The translations under genes were made by a program, and so were the position numbers. Shown here piece after piece: positions 1 to 5,964 of a DNA stretch of 8,165 nt (the stretch's first letter is position 1; every line of letters begins with the position of its first letter). The notes under the pieces are model-generated. The model ran no database searches. It was not told the DNA's origin and saw only the letters and a program-made list of their open reading frames with translations. The stretch is from JAPHSX01 sp050298555 (GTDB lineage Bacteria > Pseudomonadota > Gammaproteobacteria > Thiohalomonadales > Thiohalomonadaceae): NCBI GenBank assembly GCA_050298555.1, contig JBNKUL010000008.1:1-8165 (forward strand), written 5' to 3'.

Positions 1-148
1 CATCACGCGCCTCGCTCACCACATAGCGCACCTGTTCCGCCTCGACCGGCTTCTTCGCGAAGGGGCAGAGGTTAAGGGCAACGACGGCGCGCTCTACCCA
101 GCAGCGGGTCTGGGCGATGACGGTTTGTTGGTTTGGGATATCAGACAT
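1..148 (-). CDS. DUF1415 family protein (5' part only, runs off the left edge)
   Basis: The reverse strand from an ATG at 148-146 encodes 49 residues before the window ends, so only the N-terminus is present. The visible part has an N-terminal helix with a WVERAVV stretch, then NLCPFAKKP, then QVRYVVSEAR. From memory, these are the opening signatures of the DUF1415 family of small proteobacterial proteins of unknown function. The conserved cysteine sits in the NLCPFA motif. The gene lies 15 bp downstream of the flavoprotein stop codon on the same strand, so the two are probably co-transcribed. No good Shine-Dalgarno sequence precedes the ATG. An ATG 11 nt upstream is out of frame and closes quickly. 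The family assignment is by recognition of motifs, and the biochemical role is unknown. Confidence 0.8.
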   Translation of the reverse strand, partial: MSDIPNQQTVIAQTRCWVERAVVALNLCPFAKKPVEAEQVRYVVSEARD

Positions 149-163
149 GCGGTGATCATACCG

Positions 164-1357
164 TTATGCGTACTGCCCCGCACACCACCCCGACGACCAG
201 GCCCACTGGAAGTTGTAGCCGCCGAGCCAGCCGGTGACGTCGAGCACCTCGCCGATGAAGTAGAGACCGGGAACCTCCTTGGCCTCCATCGTCTTGGAGG
301 AGACGGCGTTGCAGTCGACGCCGCCGGTGGTGACCTCAGCGGTGCGGTAGCCCTCGGTGCCGCCGGGTTTGATCTGCCACTGCTGCAGCTGTGTTGCCGC
401 CACCTCGATCTCCGCCCTGCCCAGCTGCCCCATCGCCTTTTCGTAGAGGGTCTGCGGCAGCAGGGTGGTAACCAGGCGTTGCGGCAATAACTTGCTCAAT
501 ACGGTCTTTAACTGCTGCTTGGGGTGGGCCTGTTTTTCGGATTGCAACTCATCCATCAGGTCGTGGTCCGGCAGCCAGTCGATGGTGACCGCCTCGCCCG
601 GCTGCCAGTAGGAGGAGATCTGCAGTATCGCCGGGCCGCTGAGACCGCGGTGGGTGAAGAGGACGTTCTCGCGGAAGCTGCGATTCTGGAAACTGACCAC
701 CGCATCGACGGCGATGCCGGAGAGGGGGGCGTACTTTTCCTTCTCTTGCGGCTGCAGGGTGAAGGGGACCAGCCCGGCGGCGGGGGGCCACACCTTGATG
801 CCGAACTGTTCGGCGATTTGATAGCCGAAGGGGGTGGCGCCCATGGTGGGGATGGAGAGGCCGCCGCTGGCGACTACCAGCGATTCGCACTCGATGGCGC
901 CGTCATCGAGTGCGAGGGTAAAGCCCCCCTGCTCTCTCCTTTCGATCCCCTCCACTGCGCGCTTGAGTTTGATCACCGCCCCGGCGTCGCGACACTCGGC
1001 CAGCAGCATGTCGAGGATCTCTTTTGCCGACTCATCGCAGAAGAGCTGGCCGTGGTCGCGCTCGTGATAAGCGATGCCGTATTTGCTTACCAACTCTATA
1101 AAGTGCCACTGGGTGTAGCGGCTGAGCGCCGATTTAACAAAGTGGGGGTTGTGGCTGAGGTAGTTCTCGGCGCTGACATCGTAGTTGGTGAAGTTGCAGC
1201 GCCCGCCGCCCGACATGCGGATCTTGTTACCCGCCTTTCTTGCGTGGTCGATCACCAGCACGCGGCGGCCCCGCCTGCCCGCCTCCGCGGCGCACATCAG
1301 CCCCGAGGCACCGGCGCCGATGATCACTACGTCGTACTGTTGTTGCGCTTTGGGCAT
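164..1357 (-). CDS. yhiN: HI0933/YhiN-family FAD-dependent oxidoreductase
   Basis: This encodes a cytosolic flavoprotein of 397 residues, the normal length for the HI0933-like family, whose physiological substrate is not established. A Rossmann FAD/NAD(P)-binding motif GAGASG lies at residues 14-19, with an acidic D37 ending the second strand. The family hallmark follows at 45-55 (KIRMSGGGRCN). The middle holds a second dinucleotide-contact segment (ASGGLSIPTMGATPFG) and FTHRGLSGPAILQISSYW. The C-terminus carries GTEGYRTAEVTTGGV and the FAD-closing GEVLDVTGWLGGYNFQWAWSSG. These stretches match what I recall of E. coli YhiN closely. The open frame continues upstream to 1528, but that extension crosses the promoter region and the divergent gene, and homology starts at the ATG at 1357. 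No clear Shine-Dalgarno sequence is visible. It is probably transcribed together with the DUF1415 gene. Confidence 0.93.
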   Translation of the reverse strand: MPKAQQQYDVVIIGAGASGLMCAAEAGRRGRRVLVIDHARKAGNKIRMSGGGRCNFTNYDVSAENYLSHNPHFVKSALSRYTQWHFIELVSKYGIAYHERDHGQLFCDESAKEILDMLLAECRDAGAVIKLKRAVEGIERREQGGFTLALDDGAIECESLVVASGGLSIPTMGATPFGYQIAEQFGIKVWPPAAGLVPFTLQPQEKEKYAPLSGIAVDAVVSFQNRSFRENVLFTHRGLSGPAILQISSYWQPGEAVTIDWLPDHDLMDELQSEKQAHPKQQLKTVLSKLLPQRLVTTLLPQTLYEKAMGQLGRAEIEVAATQLQQWQIKPGGTEGYRTAEVTTGGVDCNAVSSKTMEAKEVPGLYFIGEVLDVTGWLGGYNFQWAWSSGWCAGQYA

Positions 1358-1386
1358 GGGGTTTTTGCATAACTGGAGGTGGCGCA

Positions 1387-1392
1387 AGTATA
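1387..1392 (-). promoter_or_regulatory. Putative -10 element for the flavoprotein gene
   Basis: On the reverse strand the hexamer TATACT (5 of 6 to consensus) lies about 30 nt upstream of the flavoprotein ATG at 1357. No recognisable -35 element sits at 16-18 bp spacing, so the call rests on the -10 sequence and its position only. Confidence 0.35.
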
Positions 1393-1404
1393 CCGGAGCG
1401 CCGT

Positions 1405-1410
1405 TATAAT
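1405..1410 (+). promoter_or_regulatory. Putative -10 element (TATAAT) for the CopZ-like/yajD operon
   Basis: A perfect TATAAT lies 29 bp upstream of the ATG at 1440, followed by an AAGGAG ribosome binding site at 1425-1430 with 9 nt spacing to the ATG. The -35 position (about 1382-1387, GCGCAA) is poor, so this may be a weak or activator-dependent promoter. It lies back to back with the putative flavoprotein promoter, within about 20 bp. Confidence 0.5.
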
Positions 1411-1424
1411 GGCCCCAGCTTATT

Positions 1425-1430
1425 AAGGAG
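1425..1430 (+). promoter_or_regulatory. Shine-Dalgarno AAGGAG of the CopZ-like gene
   Basis: AAGGAG lies 9 nt before the ATG at 1440. It fixes the start and is the strongest ribosome binding site seen in the window. Several other genes here have no recognisable Shine-Dalgarno sequence. Confidence 0.75.
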
Positions 1431-1439
1431 TCACCGACC

Positions 1440-1871
1440 ATGTCCTGTAGCTGCTGCAGCACCGATACACCGACGCAGAGCGTCGCCTGTCCAGCTTGCG
1501 GGCAGCAGGGTGATGCGGTCACTACCACTACCCTGCTCCACCAGCTGCGCAGACCGTGGCAACAGGAGGTAGGGGATGCGGATTACTATTTTTGCAGCCG
1601 GCGCGATTGCGATGTGGTCTACTTCTCGGCGCAGGGGGCAGCATTTAACACGGGGCAGCTGCGCCAGGCGGTCGGCCAGAAATCGACCGCTGCCGAGCGT
1701 ACCCTCTGTTACTGCTTCGACATTCGCTTTAACGATATTGAAGAGCGCGGGGCGGAGCAGCGGCTGCGCGATTTTGTGATAGCAAAGACACGCGATAAGC
1801 TGTGCCGCTGCGAGGAGCGCAACCCCTCTGGCCGCTGCTGCCTTCGCGATTTTCCCAAACCACTGGAGTGA
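1440..1871 (+). CDS. CopZ N-terminal-type Zn/[2Fe-2S] cluster protein, standalone
   Basis: This encodes a 143-residue protein with 13 cysteines. The first half contains CPACG (17-21) and FCSRRDCDVVYF (51-62), which fit the zinc-binding domain found at the N-terminus of archaeal CopZ. The second half contains CYCF (90-93), CRC (122-124) and NPSGRCC (128-134), which fit a BFD-like [2Fe-2S] site. In Archaeoglobus CopZ this unit is fused to a C-terminal heavy-metal-associated (HMA) copper-binding domain. Here the protein stops after the Fe-S motif, so the HMA domain is absent. The extreme N-terminus adds a third cluster, CSCC (3-6). A plausible role is metal or electron handling, such as copper reduction or Fe-S chemistry, but the standalone form is functionally uncharacterised to my knowledge. 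It has a strong AAGGAG ribosome binding site. The yajD gene follows after 3 bp, which argues for one transcript. Confidence 0.8.
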   Translation: MSCSCCSTDTPTQSVACPACGQQGDAVTTTTLLHQLRRPWQQEVGDADYYFCSRRDCDVVYFSAQGAAFNTGQLRQAVGQKSTAAERTLCYCFDIRFNDIEERGAEQRLRDFVIAKTRDKLCRCEERNPSGRCCLRDFPKPLE

Positions 1872-1874
1872 GTT

Positions 1875-2264
1875 ATGAGTTCCACCAAACGGCGTGCCGG
1901 TGACGCCATCGACACCAAGAAGCTGGATGAGGTTGTCGCCAGGGCGCGTGCCGCGGCAGAAAAGCGCGAGGCGGGCTACCGCGAGCAGTCGCTGAAACTC
2001 CACCCCTGGGTGTGCGGCCGCTGTAGCCGGGAGTTCACCCGCGCCAACCTGCATGAGCTGACGGTGCACCACAAGGACCACAACCACAACAACAACCCCT
2101 CCGACGGCAGCAACTGGGAGAACCTCTGTCTCTACTGCCACGACCACGAGCACCAGAAGTACAGTGAGTTCATCCAGGGCTACGACAGCTCCGCCCCCAC
2201 CGAGGATAAACCCGCCACCTTCAATCCCTTCGCAGACCTGGCGAAGATGATGGGCAAGGATTAA
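1875..2264 (+). CDS. yajD: YajD-like HNH nuclease family protein
   Basis: This encodes a 129-residue protein with a single small HNH/zinc-ribbon domain. Zinc-binding pairs are CGRC (47-50) and CLYC (85-88). The HNH core is LTVHHKDHNHNNNP (62-75), then N80 in DGSNWENL, then HDHEHQKY (89-96). The central part matches what I recall of E. coli YajD almost residue for residue (GYRE, PWVCGRCSREF, DGSNWE, CLYCHDHEH), as does the C-terminal NPFADLAKMM. The N-terminal 30 residues are a charged, helical extension longer than in E. coli. HNH domains of this type are metal-dependent nucleases, but the substrate of YajD is unknown. The start is supported by GGAG at 1865-1868, 6 nt before the ATG and overlapping the end of the upstream gene, which implies translational coupling. 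Confidence 0.93.
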   Translation: MSSTKRRAGDAIDTKKLDEVVARARAAAEKREAGYREQSLKLHPWVCGRCSREFTRANLHELTVHHKDHNHNNNPSDGSNWENLCLYCHDHEHQKYSEFIQGYDSSAPTEDKPATFNPFADLAKMMGKD

Positions 2265-2307
2265 GCCCATGTCCCCGGCCGTGCACGGTAGCGCAGGGAG
2301 TTAGTCC

Positions 2308-4266
2308 ATGCACCACCGCTGCACCGCCCTTGCCCTGCTGTTGTTGCTCTCCGTGCTCAGCTGGCCGGCATCCGCCGACGCGGTGGACGTCTCGGCCAGC
2401 TCGATTCAGCTGGGGGAGTGGTCGAGGGTGATTAAGGATGAGGAGGGCAGCCTCACCGTCGATACGCTGCTCAACGACACGGCGACCTATTCCGGGGTAG
2501 CGGGCAGCACCATCAACAGCTTTGGCTTCACCGACGCGGTCTACTGGTTCGTCGTTCCGCTGCATAACCCGCAGGCCACACCACTGCAGCGCCTGTTGGT
2601 GTTCGAGCCTATCTGGCTCGATGATATTCAGGTGACCCTTGTCGATGCCGACGGTAGCCGCAAGCGCTTCCATGGCGGCGACTTTCTGCCCTACTCCGAG
2701 CGCTCACGGGATCACCGCAAGATAAACTTCGCCCTCACCCTGAAACCGGGGACCAGCCAGCTACTGGTGAGGATCAAGACGGTCGACCCCTTCGTCGTCA
2801 ATATGGCGCTGATGAAGGAGAGCACCTTCTACCACGCCGACAGTATCGAATCCTCCTATCTCGGGGTGGTATACGGCACGCTGGTGGCGATGCTGCTCTA
2901 CAACCTGGTGATCTTTTTCTCGATACGCGAGTCCGTCTACGCCGCCTACGCCCTCTATGTGCTCTCCTTCATGGGCTGGCACCTCATCAGTAACGGCCTG
3001 ACCTTCCACTACCTGTGGCCCGACTCCCCACAGTGGGCCAACTGGTCGGAGTCGATCGCCATCTACATCCTCATGCTCTCCGGGCTCTTTTTTACCATTC
3101 ACTTTCTGCAACTGCGCCAACGTATGCCGCAGGTCTTTCGCTGGGCAGCGGCGGCCCTGAGCGCCATCTTCATCTCCTTCGTCGCGACCTCGCTGGGCGG
3201 TTATCAACTGCACGTTAGCAGCAGTGTGTGGTGGGTCTTTGCCTATACACCGCTGGTCCTGATACTCGGCATACTGTCACTGATAGACGGCAACCGTGCC
3301 GCACGCTTTTTTCTGCCGGCCACCGCAGCCGGATTCATCGGCTCCTTGATCACCGCCATGGCCGTCTCCGGTTTTATACCCTTCTCCACACTTAGCTATC
3401 GGGCCGTGGATATCGGCATGATGATCGACGCCATCCTTCTCTCCATTGCCCTGGCAGACCGTCTCAAGATCGCTCGACTGGAGGCCGAACAGGCCCGCAC
3501 GGAACTCTTCCGTGCGACGCAGCAGCATGCCGAGAAGCTGGAGCTGCAGGTCGCACAGCGCACCCATGAACTGAGTGAGGCGAATGCCACCAAGGATCGC
3601 TTTTTCTCCATTATCGCCCACGACCTGCGCGGCCCTATCAGTAGCCTTGCCCTGCTCTATAACGATATCGTGAAGTCGCCCGCCGACCTTACTCATGAAA
3701 TCCTCAACCTTAGCCGTAACGGCATCAATCAAACGCACCACCTTCTGGAGGAGCTGCTGACGTGGGCACGAAGCCAGCGTGGTGAAATGGAGTTTTCGCC
3801 GCAAGATGTCGACATTGCGCAGTGCCTGGTAGAGGTACAACAGCTGCATGAGACACAGGCCAATGCCAAGGGGATAGAACTACGGCTCGAGCTCGACGGT
3901 CCCTATTGGGTTTATGCCGACAGGGCGATGATACAGACCATCCTGCGCAACCTGGTCGCTAATGCCCTCAAGTACAGCAACAACGGGGGAGAGATCTGCG
4001 CCGCCATATGCCCACAGCAGGATTACTATCAAATCCGTATTAGCGACAACGGCACCGGTATCGACGCAGAGACGCAGAAAAAGCTGTTTCAGCTGGATGA
4101 GAGGCCGCGCCCCGCACCCGGTACAGAACAGGAACAGGGGGCCGGACTAGGGCTAATACTGTGCAGGGATTTTGTCGAGCGTTGCGGCGGCACCATCGGC
4201 GTGGAAAGTGTGCCGGGGAGTGGCGCCTCTTTCTGGTTTACGCTGCCCAGCGCCTCCACCGAGTAA
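2308..4266 (+). CDS. 7TMR-DISM sensor histidine kinase
   Basis: This encodes a 652-residue membrane sensor kinase. A signal peptide (about 1-25, hydrophobic core LALLLLLSVLSW) leads to an extracytoplasmic 7TMR-DISMED2-type domain (about 30-170), which in this family is thought to bind carbohydrate-like or other small ligands. Seven membrane segments follow (about 184-385), then a coiled-coil linker (about 386-428). The HisKA helix pair carries the phosphoacceptor in AHDLRGP (H438). The ATPase domain shows an N box (N548 and N552), a G1 box DNGTG (580-584) and a G2 box GAGLGL (611-616). All key residues are present, so it should be active. No receiver domain is fused and no response-regulator gene lies in the window, so it is an orphan kinase here. 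GGGAG at 2296-2300 supports the start. It lies 43 bp downstream of yajD and could be read from the same transcript. Confidence 0.93.
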   Translation: MHHRCTALALLLLLSVLSWPASADAVDVSASSIQLGEWSRVIKDEEGSLTVDTLLNDTATYSGVAGSTINSFGFTDAVYWFVVPLHNPQATPLQRLLVFEPIWLDDIQVTLVDADGSRKRFHGGDFLPYSERSRDHRKINFALTLKPGTSQLLVRIKTVDPFVVNMALMKESTFYHADSIESSYLGVVYGTLVAMLLYNLVIFFSIRESVYAAYALYVLSFMGWHLISNGLTFHYLWPDSPQWANWSESIAIYILMLSGLFFTIHFLQLRQRMPQVFRWAAAALSAIFISFVATSLGGYQLHVSSSVWWVFAYTPLVLILGILSLIDGNRAARFFLPATAAGFIGSLITAMAVSGFIPFSTLSYRAVDIGMMIDAILLSIALADRLKIARLEAEQARTELFRATQQHAEKLELQVAQRTHELSEANATKDRFFSIIAHDLRGPISSLALLYNDIVKSPADLTHEILNLSRNGINQTHHLLEELLTWARSQRGEMEFSPQDVDIAQCLVEVQQLHETQANAKGIELRLELDGPYWVYADRAMIQTILRNLVANALKYSNNGGEICAAICPQQDYYQIRISDNGTGIDAETQKKLFQLDERPRPAPGTEQEQGAGLGLILCRDFVERCGGTIGVESVPGSGASFWFTLPSASTE

Positions 4267-4278
4267 CGCTACCACCCT

Positions 4279-4857
4279 TTACTGCAACAGGGTCGCCACC
4301 TCATTGTGTCCCTTTTCACGCGCCCACTCGATGGCCCGCTTGCCCGCCGCATCACGCAAATTTTTCTCTGCCCCACCGGCCAGCAGCAGCTTTACGCTCT
4401 CCACGTATCCCTCCTTGGCGGCCCAGATAAGGGCGGTCCACTTCATACTGTAGTCCTGCACCGCGGTATCGGCGCCGTGCTGGAGCAGCACCCGAATCAC
4501 TTCACTACGGTTGTCACCCGCCGCCACCATTAATGCCGTATATCCCCCCTTATCGCGGGCATTAAGCTCGGCGCCGCGTGCAAGCAGCAGCGCAACGATT
4601 TCAACGTGGCCATTTTGTGCCGCCCTCATCATCGGCGTCCAGCGGCAGTCATCGCGGGCGTCGAGTTCGGCCCCCTCGGCCAACAATCGTTCTACCTCGC
4701 CAAGCTCACCCTGTTCCGCCGCGAGGTAGAGGGGGGTACGTCCGCGCCTGTCGCGCGGCTCGCCCTTATCGACAAACAGCTGTTGCGTCGCTGCAACCAT
4801 GACAAACAGCAACAGGAAAAAGCGGTAGGGATAGCGGTAGATGGTATGACGAAGCAT
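4279..4857 (-). CDS. Ankyrin-repeat protein with N-terminal hydrophobic segment
   Basis: This encodes 192 residues from the ATG at 4857. The N-terminus is basic (MLRHTIYRYPYR), followed by a hydrophobic run FFLLLFVMVAAT (13-24) that could be an uncleaved anchor or a signal peptide. From about residue 36 there are four full ankyrin repeats (about 36-67, 68-100, 101-133, 134-167) and a shorter fifth (168-192). They show the usual T-P/A-L...AA..G..E.V..LL...GA pattern. Ankyrin repeats bind proteins, so the product is probably a periplasmic or inner-membrane-anchored adaptor; its partner is unknown. It lies 27 bp downstream of the 321-residue protein gene on the same strand, which is the natural candidate partner. 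A TTG at 4866 would add three residues. Neither start has a Shine-Dalgarno sequence, so translation may depend on coupling to the upstream gene. Confidence 0.85.
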   Translation of the reverse strand: MLRHTIYRYPYRFFLLLFVMVAATQQLFVDKGEPRDRRGRTPLYLAAEQGELGEVERLLAEGAELDARDDCRWTPMMRAAQNGHVEIVALLLARGAELNARDKGGYTALMVAAGDNRSEVIRVLLQHGADTAVQDYSMKWTALIWAAKEGYVESVKLLLAGGAEKNLRDAAGKRAIEWAREKGHNEVATLLQ

Positions 4858-4884
4858 GGGGGGCAACGCGCTACAGGGCGGGAC

Positions 4885-5850
4885 TCAAATTACCATCCAG
4901 CGCTCCTTCTCGCTGGCCCGCACCATGTCCTCACGCAGCTCCTGCAACGGCAGGCGCACCGGCCACAGGGTCCAGTTGCGGCGGTCACGGCCGATCAGGT
5001 CGTGCATAACGAATTTACCCGCCAGCCGCTCGTCGCTCTCACGCATCACGCCGCGCATGTCGATCGGCATCTCCACCTGCTCCAGCCGCAGGTACTGGGT
5101 AGCCACATCCATAAACGCCTCGAAGATGAGGTGGTAATGCTTTAGCCCATAATCATCGTTGGCTTCATCCAGCTGCCGGCGCACACTCTCCAGCTCGGCC
5201 TCCATCGCTTCACTATGCGGGGGGTGGCCGCGCAGACGCGAGGCCAATACATCCCGCTCTGCCTCCAGGGCGCGCAGCTTCGTGATCCCCACGGCTATCA
5301 CCTCCGAGAACGAGTTGATCAGGCTGTCGAAAAAGTGCTGCTCCAGCTTCCGCCGGAACTCCGCCTCATCGGCGCAGGGCAGAATCAGGGTATGGGAGTA
5401 GAAGGAGACCAGTGTCTGCCGCACATCGTTCTGCAAGACATCGCCCTTAAGCTGCGCGCCGAATACCGTCTTCTCCTGGCGCCGCATACCCATCAGGGCG
5501 AATACCTCCCCCTCCAACGGCAGGGCCTGCTGTTGTGCGTACTCACTAATGGCGCTGCTCTCATGCACACTGCTATGGATAGAACCCACGTCAGTAAACA
5601 GGGCATGCAACAGGGGATCCTGCGCATACCCACCTGGGCTGAGCACGATGCAGCCCGGCAGCTGAGCGACCAGCTGCTTGGCATAGTTGCTCGCCGCGCT
5701 AACGGCAGGGATATAGACCTTGGGATAGTTGCTAAAAGATTTAAGGCGCGGATCGATCCGCTCCACGGCACGCTCCACCAGGCTTTTAATAGCCGGGTCG
5801 ACGGGCTCAGGCTTTAACCGTGAGATGATGTCGTGCAGCAGGGTGAGCAT
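4885..5850 (-). CDS. Uncharacterised 321-residue cytosolic protein with coiled coil
   Basis: I do not recognise this family. The ORF is intact and has coding character: it is the first gene of a two-gene minus-strand unit, and the start is fixed because an in-frame TAG lies 12 bp before the ATG. There is no signal peptide and no membrane segment. The N-terminal third (about 40-120) looks like an alpha/beta fold, with KVYIPAV (44-50), CIVLSPGGYA (67-76) and a histidine/serine-rich stretch IHSSVHESSAISEY (91-104). Residues about 160-235 are charged and helical, with a likely coiled coil (EAERDVLASRL and MEAELESVRRQLDEAND). The C-terminal part is also helical and ends RNWTLWPVRLPLQ...ERWMVI. No catalytic motif can be named. 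It is divergent from nnrS, with an FNR-type palindrome 65 bp upstream of its ATG, and an ankyrin gene follows. No Shine-Dalgarno sequence is evident. Confidence 0.8.
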   Translation of the reverse strand: MLTLLHDIISRLKPEPVDPAIKSLVERAVERIDPRLKSFSNYPKVYIPAVSAASNYAKQLVAQLPGCIVLSPGGYAQDPLLHALFTDVGSIHSSVHESSAISEYAQQQALPLEGEVFALMGMRRQEKTVFGAQLKGDVLQNDVRQTLVSFYSHTLILPCADEAEFRRKLEQHFFDSLINSFSEVIAVGITKLRALEAERDVLASRLRGHPPHSEAMEAELESVRRQLDEANDDYGLKHYHLIFEAFMDVATQYLRLEQVEMPIDMRGVMRESDERLAGKFVMHDLIGRDRRNWTLWPVRLPLQELREDMVRASEKERWMVI

Positions 5851-5886
5851 TTGCTGAATCTACCGCAACTAACCGCTTGTTGTCAG

Positions 5887-5892
5887 GTTATT
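5887..5892 (-). promoter_or_regulatory. Candidate -10 element for the 321-aa gene, spaced from the FNR box
   Basis: Reading the reverse strand, AATAAC (4 of 6 to TATAAT, with the central four bases matching) falls exactly where a -10 should lie if the FNR-type palindrome were centred at -41.5. The transcript would then start near 5880, giving a leader of about 30 nt. A 4-of-6 match is common by chance, so the support is mainly positional. Confidence 0.25.
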
Positions 5893-5914
5893 GTTCGCCG
5901 GCTGGCGACAACCG

Positions 5915-5928
5915 TTGATATGTATCAA
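5915..5928. promoter_or_regulatory. FNR/DNR/NNR-type operator (TTGAT-N4-ATCAA)
   Basis: TTGATATGTATCAA matches the FNR consensus TTGAT-N4-ATCAA in all ten defined positions. Members of the CRP/FNR family that share this motif (FNR, ANR, and NO-responsive DNR/NNR) activate genes under low oxygen or nitric oxide. The box is centred at 5921.5, 43.5 bp from the nnrS ATG and 71.5 bp from the ATG of the divergent gene. Because it is a palindrome, it could act in either direction. The sequence cannot tell which family member binds. Confidence 0.85.
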
Positions 5929-5948
5929 GGTATTGTTCATTAATTACT

Positions 5949-5954
5949 TACAAA
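5949..5954 (+). promoter_or_regulatory. Candidate -10 element for nnrS
   Basis: TACAAA (4 of 6 to TATAAT) lies about 2 bp closer to the FNR box than ideal class II spacing. Ideal spacing from the box would put the transcription start at about 5963, and this hexamer would put it at about 5961. Either way the leader would be only about 2-4 nt before the ATG at 5965. Confidence 0.3.
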
Positions 5955-5964
5955 CTCGCCCACT

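Noticed and set aside
524..1372. 282-residue plus-strand open frame opposite the flavoprotein gene
   Set aside because: It is a shadow of the YhiN coding frame in GC-rich DNA. Its composition is low-complexity and Val/Ala/Gly/Asp-rich, with no recognisable motif, while the opposite strand carries full family signatures.
1358..1528. N-terminal extension of the flavoprotein frame
   Set aside because: It would overlap the divergent gene and both putative promoters, and the FAD-binding N-terminus characteristic of the family starts a few residues after the ATG at 1357.
1431..2270. 279-residue minus-strand open frame opposite the CopZ-like gene and yajD
   Set aside because: It is antisense to two well-supported genes, runs through both of them, and has no family motifs. 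The valine-rich stretch is the complement of the Asn/His-rich HNH region.
2279..2288. Perfect 10-bp palindrome CCGTGCACGG between yajD and the kinase gene
   Set aside because: It is too short and has no T-tract to be a terminator, and there is no second copy to suggest an operator. Short GC palindromes are expected here by chance.
4274..4293. Possible hairpin ACCCT/AGGGT between the convergent kinase and ankyrin genes
   Set aside because: The stem is only 5 bp with a 10-nt loop and no adjacent T-run on either strand. It also lies inside the end of the ankyrin gene, so it is not a credible intrinsic terminator.
4606..5817. Long plus-strand open frames (179 and 200 residues) opposite the ankyrin and 321-aa genes
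   Set aside because: The ankyrin repeats prove the minus strand is coding for the first. The second mirrors the 321-aa gene and has no motifs or plausible start context.
5891..5912. Inverted repeat TTGTTCGCC/GGCGACAAC upstream of the FNR box
   Set aside because: Only the inner CGCC/GGCG pairs cleanly and the outer arms need a bulge. There is no T-run and it lies upstream of both genes, so neither a terminator nor a specific operator can be supported.
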